This document shows, in pieces, positions 9,790 to 18,501 of a stretch of DNA of 64,000 bases. The position numbers were made by a program, and so were the translations under genes. Position 1 is the stretch's first letter; every line of letters starts with the position of its first letter. A model generated the notes under the pieces. It made no database searches. It was not told where the DNA came from and worked only from the letters and a program-made list of their open reading frames with translations. Origin of the DNA: Lactifluus volemus (Eukaryota > Basidiomycota > Agaricomycetes > Russulales > Russulaceae); assembly GCA_022376515.1 (NCBI GenBank), contig WTXI01000004.1, positions 186,001-250,000 of the forward strand. The letters run 5' to 3'.

Positions 9790-12261
9790 TTGTACCCCCA
9801 CGTATCCCGACAGAAAACGCTTGGTTTTCCTCGCGACCTGTCGAGCAGCCCTTCTCCTAAGTTACCACCCGAAATGTCCGCGGAAGAACCCACGGCTCTC
9901 TTAACACGCGAGGAGCTTCTCCAGACGTTCCTAGACGCCAGTCTCCCGACCCTCCCTCGCCGACGCCGCATTTTCCAACGCGAAGACGTCGATGAAGGAA
10001 AGGCGAAGGCGTCCTTCCAACAATTTGTTGACCGATATCACCTGGTCGCAGGTGCAATTGATGCAGGCTTTGGCCCCCACGCGCCCCTATCCCCCTCAGC
10101 CTGGATCAAGTCAGTTTCAGACATCACGTCTCGCATCCTTTACGGAATCCGTGCCTCGCAACTCAATCACCCCCACTCGGGCTCAAGCCCGGACAGGCTG
10201 ACTCCTTTCAAACCGGAGGACCTCGAAGTGGCAGCCCAAATTCAGGCCAACCTAGACCATCTCTCCAAAATCTTCCCGCCTTCCCCGTCCTCGCCCTCGT
10301 TGGTGTGCGACCACTGTCTCCACCGCTCGGACAAAAACCGCGCTCTCGAACACCTCTCCCTCGAGGATTTCGAAAGAGTCCTCATGGCCACAGACAGCTC
10401 ACGCGCGGCAGTCATGGACAGGATCCTCACGATGCTAAGTGCTGATATCCAGAAGGAAGTGAACATCTGGGAGATGGACGAAAGCACAAGGAGGAAGAAC
10501 CACATCAGACCCAAAATACAAGAGGATGCGGAACTTTACTACACCGCCCAAGTCCTCATTGCACGTCGGACCCAGGACATTCGAGCCAAGGCAGACGGCG
10601 AAGAGTACTACATGAAAAAGATGTTGGAGATCAAGAAGAAGAAGGACGCCAAGATCAAGCAAAAGTCTGCAGACGCCGCCACGAGCGGAGACCCGTCCGC
10701 TGCCTCAGTCAGCCCATCTGCGGACTCAGTCAGCCCATCTGCGAACTCAGTCAGCCCATCCGCAGCCTCAATCACCCGCTCAAGGCCCGTCTCACCCGCC
10801 AGCCCTCGCACGGCCGCGGCCCCCCCCGCCCCCACAATCCTGCCCAACCCTCCATCGGCGGACCCAACCACCCCCACGTCAGCAGTCCTAGCCTCCCCCT
10901 CTCTAGTGGTTCCAGAACCCCCCCCTTTTCGCGAATGCAGCCCCTCCCCAACCGCACCCGCACCCGCACCCTTCCCCTTACCGGTCCCCCCGGTAACCTT
11001 GGCTGAGGTCATGGCGGAAGTCAAGGCCTCGTTCAACCTCTTGTCGGAGAGGATGGACAGGCTAGAGCACCCACCGACCCCTCATAGGACAGGTAAGCCC
11101 CCCGCACAGAACCGGGCTGACGAACTGCCCTCGCTGCAGACGACCGCTGCGGACCCGCCGCTGCGAGGCCCCGACCCGTCCTTGAGGAGGCCACAACCTC
11201 CACCCCTGGCCCCACCGTTTAGCAATACCGAGCAGGCCCCTTGGAAGACGGTGTCACGCCGCCGCAGAGGCCCCCAACCTCAGGCCCAAGCCGCGCCCTC
11301 ACCCGGCACACCCGCTTCTCGACCCGGCGCCGCCCAGCCCTCGGGCCCGGTCGTCGCCCATACAGAAATCACGATCCAGCGTAAACCCGAACCGCAGGAC
11401 GATCCTCCTGAACGCCGGGACCCGATTATGCTCACCCGGCAGATCTGTGCTGCTCTCGGGGCGGCCAAGTCGCCCCTGATCCTCCTCTCAGGCCGGTGGG
11501 CCGCCATGTCATCCAACTTCGTTCTTACTTTTGCAGGCCTAGTTACCTTTGACAAGGTGCTGGAAATGGACCAGGTTATAACCCAATCCTTCCCGGGGGC
11601 GATGCTGGTTCCGTCCTCAGGCCTGGCAAAAGTCACCTTTAACGGGGTCCCCACCAGAGACCCGGAGTCCAACGAATTTTTCACCGCGGACCAGCTGCTA
11701 AGTGAAGTTAGGCGCAACCCGATTTGTTCTGACTTGCACATTATCCTCCAGCCTCGCTGGCTCCGCCCCCAGCAATCCATCTTCAGTGCAAACTCGAGCA
11801 TCTCTTTTGCCTTCCTAGACCCCGTTGGTTCCATCACCCAAGCCATGTCCCGCTCCCACTTGGCTATGTTCGGCAAAGCCATCACCTTCAAAAGGTGGCT
11901 AGCCAAACCGCCCATGCTACAGTGCTCACGATGCCACAAACTGGGCCACACGGGCTCACGCTGCACACTCCCCAAGGACGCACTATGCTGCCACCTGTGC
12001 GGAGGCAGCCACCGCGCGATCGACCACCCCCTGAGGTGCAGGAAAGCCAGTGAACACGCCTCCCAAGGTGTGTGTGACTGCCCTGTCGTCTGCCTCTTGT
12101 GCAAGGAGGTGGGCCACTCAGCGAGAGATTTGTCCTGCCCTTCGCGGGAGGCCTTCAAAGTCCCAGCGCACAACGTTGCTGACCATGCGAACCTAAACCC
12201 CCCCCCTCATCTACTTAATGGCGTGTGTGAACCTACTATTTGTCAATATGCGCCGCCGTAA
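9790..12261 (+). CDS. LINE ORF1, gag-like nucleic-acid-binding protein
   Basis: 823 codons from the first ATG. The in-frame ATG at 9874 (MSAEEPTALLT, context GAAATGTCC) is an equally likely start. Around residues 304-330 there is a short run of near-repeats of SPSA[ADN]SV, followed by a long proline-rich, probably disordered part to about residue 520. The C-terminal part (about 713-790) has three cysteine/histidine clusters: CSRCHKLGHTGSRC fits CX2CX4HX4C, CLLCKEVGHSARDLSC is one residue longer, and CHLCGGSHRAIDH is a variant. This layout is usual for ORF1 proteins that coat LINE RNA. The end overlaps ORF2 by 44 bases in a different frame, so ORF2 is probably made by frameshifting or re-initiation. 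Confidence 0.9.
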   Translation: MYPHVSRQKTLGFPRDLSSSPSPKLPPEMSAEEPTALLTREELLQTFLDASLPTLPRRRRIFQREDVDEGKAKASFQQFVDRYHLVAGAIDAGFGPHAPLSPSAWIKSVSDITSRILYGIRASQLNHPHSGSSPDRLTPFKPEDLEVAAQIQANLDHLSKIFPPSPSSPSLVCDHCLHRSDKNRALEHLSLEDFERVLMATDSSRAAVMDRILTMLSADIQKEVNIWEMDESTRRKNHIRPKIQEDAELYYTAQVLIARRTQDIRAKADGEEYYMKKMLEIKKKKDAKIKQKSADAATSGDPSAASVSPSADSVSPSANSVSPSAASITRSRPVSPASPRTAAAPPAPTILPNPPSADPTTPTSAVLASPSLVVPEPPPFRECSPSPTAPAPAPFPLPVPPVTLAEVMAEVKASFNLLSERMDRLEHPPTPHRTGKPPAQNRADELPSLQTTAADPPLRGPDPSLRRPQPPPLAPPFSNTEQAPWKTVSRRRRGPQPQAQAAPSPGTPASRPGAAQPSGPVVAHTEITIQRKPEPQDDPPERRDPIMLTRQICAALGAAKSPLILLSGRWAAMSSNFVLTFAGLVTFDKVLEMDQVITQSFPGAMLVPSSGLAKVTFNGVPTRDPESNEFFTADQLLSEVRRNPICSDLHIILQPRWLRPQQSIFSANSSISFAFLDPVGSITQAMSRSHLAMFGKAITFKRWLAKPPMLQCSRCHKLGHTGSRCTLPKDALCCHLCGGSHRAIDHPLRCRKASEHASQGVCDCPVVCLLCKEVGHSARDLSCPSREAFKVPAHNVADHANLNPPPHLLNGVCEPTICQYAPP

Positions 12262-15200
12262 CGCGGCAACCCACTCCCTCCTCAACACTAACACACGGGC
12301 TGATATCATCCTGGTCCAAGAACCATGGTATGACAAAATTGGCACAGCCCGCTCGGACTCAGACCCTGAAGGGGTCGACATCCTGGGCAGGGCTGCTAAC
12401 CCAAAATGGGACTGCATATACCCAAAGACGAAGCGAGGCGTGCGATGCAAAGTCATGGCATACCGCCGCATCGCTTCGACACACTTCAACATCACCAACC
12501 GTCTTGACCTGACCTCAAACCATCACATTCTCACTCTGGATGTCCATCTGGGCTCCAGCTCTTTCCGCGCCATCAACATTTACCATGACACGAGCCATCG
12601 CCCCTCACTAGGCAACATCCTCAACATGGAAACAAACCCCGAGATCCCCACGATCATCGGCGGGGACTTCAACACCCATTCTCACTCTTGGTCGCCCCCG
12701 GGTATCCGGTCCTCCCCCTGGTCTGATGATTTAGAGGAATGGGCTTTTAGCCAGAACCTGGCCCTGGCCACCCCCCCAGGCATCCCGACTCGAAGGGGAG
12801 AAGGTAATCAGCGCGATACGACGCTTGACCTGGTGTGGACCAATGCCGCTGCCATCCTCGACGACACTTTCCAGGACCCAGTCATCGACTTCGCGGCCTC
12901 TATAGGCTCGGACCATGCCGGCATCTGGTCCACCTACCAACACATCTTGGAATCAGCAATCAACCCCCTTCCGCAGCGCACCCGGTTTGTGATTGCAGAT
13001 GAGGCAAGGGATCTCTGGATCCGCTGGTTCCTCGAGGTGTGTCCTCGTTTCCCCCCCCCTCTCATCTCTGCGGAAGACTTAGACCAGGCGGCACTCCAAC
13101 TCACCCACGACATCGAACAAACGAGCATGGCCTCGTTTGAGAAACGGAAACAGTACTCACCCAAAGGGGCTTCATGGTGGGATGATGCGTGTGATCGGGC
13201 GGCGGCAGTCGCTCGGGACGCTCAGGAACCGGAAGCACGCAAAAACGCCAACAAACTCCTCAGGAAGGAGGTCGCAGCGGCAAAACGCCGTTGGGCCAAT
13301 GACTTCCTCCATGATGCCTCCTCAGAACGTCTGTGGATGGCAGCCAAATGGCGTTTCGGCAGACGCCAACGTCTTATCCCAGCCTTGATGACGGCGGCGG
13401 GTCTATCTGACCAACCAGCCCTCATGGCTGGCGCCCTTAGTCAACGTTTCTTTAATCCGCAACCCACAAGAGTCCCAGAGACCTTCCCAGACGACCCACC
13501 CCACGCGGAAACCCGCCCACACGCTCCCGTCACCATTACGGAGATTGCGGACGCTTTGGGACCCACAAGCAACAATTCTGCCCCAGGCCCATCAGGGCAC
13601 AACTACAAATTAGTTAAGTGGGCCTTTGCTGCATCCCCAGAGCGGTTTCAAGCGCTTTTTGAAGCATGCTTGCAGGCCGGACACCACCCTCGATCGTGGA
13701 AATTGGCCACAATTGCCGTAGTCCCCAAACCCGGCAAGGAAGACTATAGTCTCCCAAAATGCTACCGCCCAGTGGCCCTTCTCGAGTGCCTGGGGAAACT
13801 CTTGGAGAAAGTAGTCGCGAAACGGCTCACCTACGACATCACCGCCCTTGGCCTCATCCCCACCACCCAACTTGGAGCGCGGCCCTTCTCCTCCACGATC
13901 GACGCTGGTCTCTGCCTCACCCATGACATAGAGACAGCACACGCTCTGGGAGGGGTCTGTGGCACACTGCTTTTTGACATCCAGGGCTTCTTCGACAATG
14001 TCAACCACTCGAGACTCTCGGCCCTGGTCCACTCCCTTGGCTTCTCCCCACAGATCTGTAACTGGACGTCATCTTTCCTTCGGGACAGGACAGTCCGCCT
14101 ACGTTTCAACAATTACTCCTCGGAAGACATTGAGCTGGAGATGGGCACGCCGCAAGGCTCCCCTATCTCCCCTATCTTGTCCATTATCTATGCCTCCCCC
14201 CTGCTTCATCTGGCTAGATCCTGGGCAAATGCCACCTTCCTCATGTACATCGATGATGGTAACATCTTTGCCAGAGCACCCACATACCACATCTTGGCTC
14301 AGAGACTCAGGGACTGCTACACGGCGTGCCACACCTGGTGCCAGATGGCAGGACTGACCATTGAACCAGAGAAAACAGAGATACTCTTCTTCTCTCGCCG
14401 CCGCGCCAACCCAACCACCCATGGGGATCGCCCTACGTCTCTGTTACTCCCAGATCGGGCGCCCAACACCCTGTACTCGGTCGCAGCTTCGGACCACGTC
14501 CGCTACCTGGGGCTACACTTCGACCACAAGCTCTCCTGGGACAAACACATTTCTGTAGTTGCCTCTAGGACAAAGAGCTCGCTCAAGGCCCTCCAGCTCC
14601 TGGGCAACTCGGTGAGAGGCCTCAACCACGGCAGCTGGCGTCTTGCGTTCAACGCAATTTGCATCCCGGCTCTAACCTATGGCGCCCCTATTTGGTTCCG
14701 GGGTCAACAGAAACATATCAAGACACTCCAAACGGTCCAAAACGCAGCTGTGGGCGTCATCACGGGCGCTTTCAGAAGCACCCCTCGAGAACCACTACAC
14801 CAACTGATAGTCATCCCTCCAATCCAAATCCGGTTACAGAGATTAGCTACCCAAGCCGCGATAAGGTTACTCACCCTCCCGAAAAGCTCCCCAGTCCTCC
14901 ATAGGCTGGGCCCGCCGTGGTGCTCGGCGGAAGGCAGCGGCGTCCCGCTTCCTTACCCGATGCCGGCCCGACCACTCGACACCTGCATCCACAGGCTCAG
15001 TTCCCGCGTCCCAGCAGAGTGCCGGCTACCACCCTGTCTCGATCACCCCCCCTGGAAGCGGTGCACGCCCCCGGCAGACCGGTTCACAATCACCCACAAC
15101 CCGTGCAAAGGCGAGGACCGTAAACGCCTGACCAACATGATCTCCAGGGCCCACTACGGCCGGAAGGACCAGATCCTGGTCTACTGCCGTGGTTTAGGAC

Positions 15201-16117
15201 CTAACCCAGCACAAACATCCCCACTGTGGATGGGCACCGCGATCGGTTACAAGAATGGGAGAGAAACAGCCTCACACATCTCCATTCTCGGCCAGAGTGC
15301 CTCGCACAGGGACGCAGCGTTCGCGGCACTCGCAGCTGCAGCGGAGCTGGCCAGAGATATGCTGGCCACCTCCCATTCCCCCTCAGTCATCTTATACACA
15401 GCTGACCAACACATTATCCCATGGTGCCAGTCCACCATTAGGCACGACAACGCTGCAGCATGCAAAGTAGTGTGTGACACGATCGCCGACATCCTCGACG
15501 TGTTCCCCACAACCTCGGTGGCCATCCGCTGGGTTCCGGGCACGGCCAGCTTCGCCCCTTTGCTGCGCCTCCAGCAAACGGCGGTTGAGGCTGCAACAAA
15601 CGCACAGCCTCCAGCCCACGATGCCCCGCTCACGATCACAGCCCTCCGCACAAAGACCAAGCTCGAAGCTCTCACGGAGTGGGAACAAATTTGGCTCAGA
15701 GACCCCCGCCGCAACCCCGCTTACCGGGCCCTACACCACCCACCTTCGGGCCAACCCCCAGAGTTCATGACAGGAATTGCCGGTTTTGCTCGACCGGTAT
15801 TTTGTACTGCTATTAGACTCCTTACTGAGCACGCTTTCACAGGGGAATACAACGCCAGACATCGGCCAAGGGCCCCGGACCCTCACGGCTGCCCATGCGG
15901 ACAGACAGCCCTACAGACACCGCTCCACGTCATCTGCAACTGTCCTCTTTTCGCAGAGGCGCGGGAACGTTTCCTCCGACCAGCGGCACCCACACTTTCA
16001 CCCAACATCATCTTCGGAACCGAAGCGGGTGGCGCAGCCCTCGCAAAATTCATCGAAGAGACACAAGCGTGTGTCCGACCCCGGAGACAAGCTGCCATAC
16101 CAGAAGACTATGGCTGA
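12218..16117 (+). CDS. LINE ORF2, APE endonuclease / reverse transcriptase / RNase-H-like
   Basis: 1299 codons, one frame forward of ORF1. The AP-type endonuclease comes first: NLLFVNMRRRN at residue 5, QEPWY with Glu35, GGDFNTHSHSW near 149 and SDHAGIW near 231. The reverse transcriptase follows: PGPSGHNYKLVKWA near 455, FDIQGFFDNVNHSRL near 586, GTPQGSPISPILS near 640 and the catalytic MYIDDGN near 677. Residues of about 985-1135 resemble RNase H in layout, but the first catalytic aspartate position reads VYCRGLG and the PGH motif reads PGTAS, so this domain looks inactive. A zinc-binding-like end (CPCG...H...CNCP) is near 1224. The protein would nick the target and copy the element RNA onto it. 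No internal stop is present. Confidence 0.95.
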   Translation: MACVNLLFVNMRRRNAATHSLLNTNTRADIILVQEPWYDKIGTARSDSDPEGVDILGRAANPKWDCIYPKTKRGVRCKVMAYRRIASTHFNITNRLDLTSNHHILTLDVHLGSSSFRAINIYHDTSHRPSLGNILNMETNPEIPTIIGGDFNTHSHSWSPPGIRSSPWSDDLEEWAFSQNLALATPPGIPTRRGEGNQRDTTLDLVWTNAAAILDDTFQDPVIDFAASIGSDHAGIWSTYQHILESAINPLPQRTRFVIADEARDLWIRWFLEVCPRFPPPLISAEDLDQAALQLTHDIEQTSMASFEKRKQYSPKGASWWDDACDRAAAVARDAQEPEARKNANKLLRKEVAAAKRRWANDFLHDASSERLWMAAKWRFGRRQRLIPALMTAAGLSDQPALMAGALSQRFFNPQPTRVPETFPDDPPHAETRPHAPVTITEIADALGPTSNNSAPGPSGHNYKLVKWAFAASPERFQALFEACLQAGHHPRSWKLATIAVVPKPGKEDYSLPKCYRPVALLECLGKLLEKVVAKRLTYDITALGLIPTTQLGARPFSSTIDAGLCLTHDIETAHALGGVCGTLLFDIQGFFDNVNHSRLSALVHSLGFSPQICNWTSSFLRDRTVRLRFNNYSSEDIELEMGTPQGSPISPILSIIYASPLLHLARSWANATFLMYIDDGNIFARAPTYHILAQRLRDCYTACHTWCQMAGLTIEPEKTEILFFSRRRANPTTHGDRPTSLLLPDRAPNTLYSVAASDHVRYLGLHFDHKLSWDKHISVVASRTKSSLKALQLLGNSVRGLNHGSWRLAFNAICIPALTYGAPIWFRGQQKHIKTLQTVQNAAVGVITGAFRSTPREPLHQLIVIPPIQIRLQRLATQAAIRLLTLPKSSPVLHRLGPPWCSAEGSGVPLPYPMPARPLDTCIHRLSSRVPAECRLPPCLDHPPWKRCTPPADRFTITHNPCKGEDRKRLTNMISRAHYGRKDQILVYCRGLGPNPAQTSPLWMGTAIGYKNGRETASHISILGQSASHRDAAFAALAAAAELARDMLATSHSPSVILYTADQHIIPWCQSTIRHDNAAACKVVCDTIADILDVFPTTSVAIRWVPGTASFAPLLRLQQTAVEAATNAQPPAHDAPLTITALRTKTKLEALTEWEQIWLRDPRRNPAYRALHHPPSGQPPEFMTGIAGFARPVFCTAIRLLTEHAFTGEYNARHRPRAPDPHGCPCGQTALQTPLHVICNCPLFAEARERFLRPAAPTLSPNIIFGTEAGGAALAKFIEETQACVRPRRQAAIPEDYG

Positions 16118-16310
16118 GCGCCTCGGGCGATCGCCGGCCCAGATATTCTCACCTCCACCCTCCACACACTTCCACCCTTTACATACATTGTACCCCCCCC
16201 GACACCAGGTCGCTTAGTTAGGTAGTTAGCAAACGCGGCCAAGCGCGTCTTTGTTCCATGTAAACATGCAGCGCTATATAAATGCTGATTCAAAAAAAAA
16301 AAAAAAAAAA

Positions 16311-16324
16311 AACTCATGAAAGTA
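16311..16324. repeat. LINE target-site duplication, right copy
   Basis: Exact copy of 9684-9697, directly following the A tail. The next bases (GAAATGTCTTAGTCAGCATGTCACGAGATTG) match the common 3'-flank block of other spacers, so the pre-insertion sequence can be recognised. Confidence 0.95.
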
Positions 16325-16389
16325 GAAATGTCTTAGTCAGCATGTCACGAGATTGCAACTCGAATAGATGTCACGATGCAGTCGCCGCC

Positions 16390-16764
16390 GCAAAGGTGGT
16401 GAATGTGCGAGCAAGTCCGCTACAGGTACACCATTGGTGCAGAGGAGATCAAGGTTGAGCTGGGATGGTGATCCAAGAATAATATATCTCCATACGTGAC
16501 AAATATGTGCCAGTTTGTACCACCAACGTTGGTGGTCCCATCTGTATTTCAACTCGGTATTCTCGTATTCGTATTCATCCGATTCTGCCAGCCGATAGAG
16601 ATGAAATATGTTGAGAAGCACGTCGTCGTTGAGGATATTGATAAGTGAGCGTCATCTATTGCTGTCGAGCCCTATTAACTCACAAGTTTGTGAGCAGATC
16701 AAAGCTCACGTCGGCCGAGCCTTCTAATCAGAGAATAGATTATGGCAGAGGAGCAACCAGACAT
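16390..16764 (-). pseudogene. Truncated F-box-like copy 4 (N-terminal fragment)
   Basis: Starts like its relatives (ATG at 16764, MSGCSSAIIYSLIRRLGRR). It has the F-box helix, and RWWYKLAHICHVWRYIIL resembles copy 2. Similarity stops after the phrase LLAHSPPL, where the sequence changes to unrelated spacer DNA; about 390 codons are missing. The intron (16672-16709, GTGAGC...TTAATAG) is only 38 nt, shorter than every other copy, and may no longer be spliced. The break lies about 65 bases from the LINE duplication, so the deletion is not simply the LINE junction. Confidence 0.85.
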
Positions 16765-16950
16765 TTTCAGAGAGGTGAGCTATAACGTAGAGGTCACGTA
16801 GAGGTCTCATGGACAACCGACGGACGCCACCTGGCAGTGTGCCTGGTATCCAGAAATAGGTGTGACAGGGTGAGCGCGATTAAGATATGGGTAGTTGTGT
16901 CGAGACGTACTTCGATCCACCAATTAACGTCTACTAGCACTGCCCACACG

Positions 16951-18501
16951 CTAGTACAGATACTGAGGTTTATCGAACATCGAAGGATCCACCAAACGCA
17001 GGCTCACGGGATGGCCCGATACTTGTCGTTCATCAAGAAATCTGGTGAATGTGTCCGGACCATTGCCTCCTCCAGAATGTCCAATCTCCTCAAGATTTGG
17101 AAGGAGCTCGAGTGGTGGCTCTCCTTCGTCAGATGGTAAGGAATGGAAGATTCTGCTAATGAGACTATCTTTTATATGAATGGTCTTCGCATTGGTGAAC
17201 GGCCTAAGGAGTCCACGCCATTGACTTCGGTCGACATTGTTGAGCCATTCGAGTTGTTGATAGCCCTCGTCGTAGCTGAATGCGACTTTCTCGACAGAAG
17301 AAAGTACAGGTGAAAGTGTACCAAAGAATTGAACCACAGACGCAACCTGCCAGTCGATATGTCCACACTTGATCTGCAACATCAAAGAAGTGTCCCACTT
17401 CCAAGGGACCGCATGTAAGGAAACGAATGGTTCGCGGAAAGTTACCTGGATAGTCCTAAATGTGAGGCTCTCGGATGATTGGATGAACTGACAGAGGCGT
17501 GGAACCGTAAGGGGAAGCGGATTAAAAAGTTTGACACAAAGGATGCTGAGGGAAGGGGCGCTGATCCAAGTAACAAGGCCTTCCAAATATGTGGCCCTAC
17601 CTCGGAACAAAAACCGGCGTAGGTTAGGAAGTGTCGTCACGTCAGGGGTCTGGCGCGACTGCCTTTCAACATCACGGTTGCGGATACGGGGATGGAATGT
17701 AATGGACAGCCTCTCCAGCTTGGCCATAAGCGAAAGTCGGGTAAGAATATAACTCGGAGGGAAATAGGCCCATGGGGGGATATTGAGAAGCTCGAGAGTG
17801 ACGAGTCCCGCGGCGGTAGTTGTGATTAAGGGTGATCCAATTGGAAGGTAAGCCGTCCGCAGTTTGAGATGGCGTAGATTTGGGGCTTGAATCGTTACAG
17901 GAAGGGCGACTTTGGTCCCAGAATCGATAAGGATGCGTTCTAGAATTGGGAATTGGTCATCCATAACCGAGATGAACTTCTCCACATTTGGCGTCCAAAG
18001 GTCAACGTAATGCACGCGATCTCGGTGCGAAAGTGCGAGAAATATACCCGATTCATCTTCTGCTGTTATCTCCAGATCAGTGCGATAATAGATGGTGAGT
18101 GGTAGCAGTGGTGAATGTGCGAGCATGTCCGCTACAGGCACACCAACTGTGCAGAGCAGATGGAGGTCAAGCCGGGATGGTGATTCAAGAATAATGTTTC
18201 GCCATTGTCGACAAACATGTACCAGTTTGAACCACCAACGTTGGCGGCGCCACGTAACGTTCAATATATTCTCTTCATATTGGTCCGATTCGGCCAGCCG
18301 ATAGAGATCAAACATGTTGAGAAGCACATCATCGTTGAGGATACGTATAGGTGAGCCTGAGTGTCTTCTGTTGCTGTCGAATTCTAATCTTTATGTTTGT
18401 GAACAGATTAGGGATACAAAGATTTGGAACTGCTTACCATGACGTCGGCCCAGCCTTCCAATGAGGGGAGGATAAAATATGGTAGAGCAACGACCCGACA
18501 T
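16951..18501 (-). CDS. F-box-like leucine-rich protein, copy 5 (498 aa)
   Basis: Predicted CDS is complement(join(16951..18383,18438..18501)). Exon 1 encodes MSGRCSTIFYPPLIGRLGRRH. The 54-nt intron (18384-18437, GTAAGC...CCCTAAT...AAGATTAG) contains an in-frame stop, so it must be removed to make the protein. The F-box helix is RILNDDVLLNMFDLYRL. It is preceded by RRHSGSPI, the two-residue longer form shared with the copies starting at 41922, 47340 and 51293. The leucine-rich body ends with VSGHPVSLRLVDPSMFDKPQYLY. An upstream in-frame ATG at 18654 exists, but the conserved start is at 18501. Only 186 bases separate this stop from the truncated copy 4. Confidence 0.87.

Larger units (their letters stand above)
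9698..16310 (+). mobile_element. Full-length LINE (non-LTR retrotransposon), Tad/I-like
   Basis: A complete element of about 6.6 kb: a 5' UTR of roughly 90-175 bases, ORF1, an overlapping ORF2, a 3' UTR of about 175 bases ending TATAAATGCTGATTC, and 19 or more A residues (16292-16310). It is bounded by a perfect 14-bp duplication. It is visibly richer in G+C than the spacers around it. Both reading frames are open and the duplication is unchanged, so the insertion appears recent. It separates a spacer remnant from the truncated F-box copy at 16390-16764. Assignment to the Tad1/I side of the non-LTR tree is inferred from the gag-like ORF1, APE endonuclease, YIDD box and RNase-H-like region. 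Confidence 0.95.

Noticed and set aside
12211..12498. Minus-strand frames inside the LINE (for example 11280-12173, 12211-12498)
   Set aside because: They lie opposite ORF1/ORF2 in G+C-rich DNA, have no recognisable motifs and are expected by chance.
16837..17139. Plus-strand frames such as GMARYLSFIKKSGKCV... at the end of nearly every F-box copy
   Set aside because: Antisense to the conserved C-terminus; conservation is explained by the minus-strand protein.
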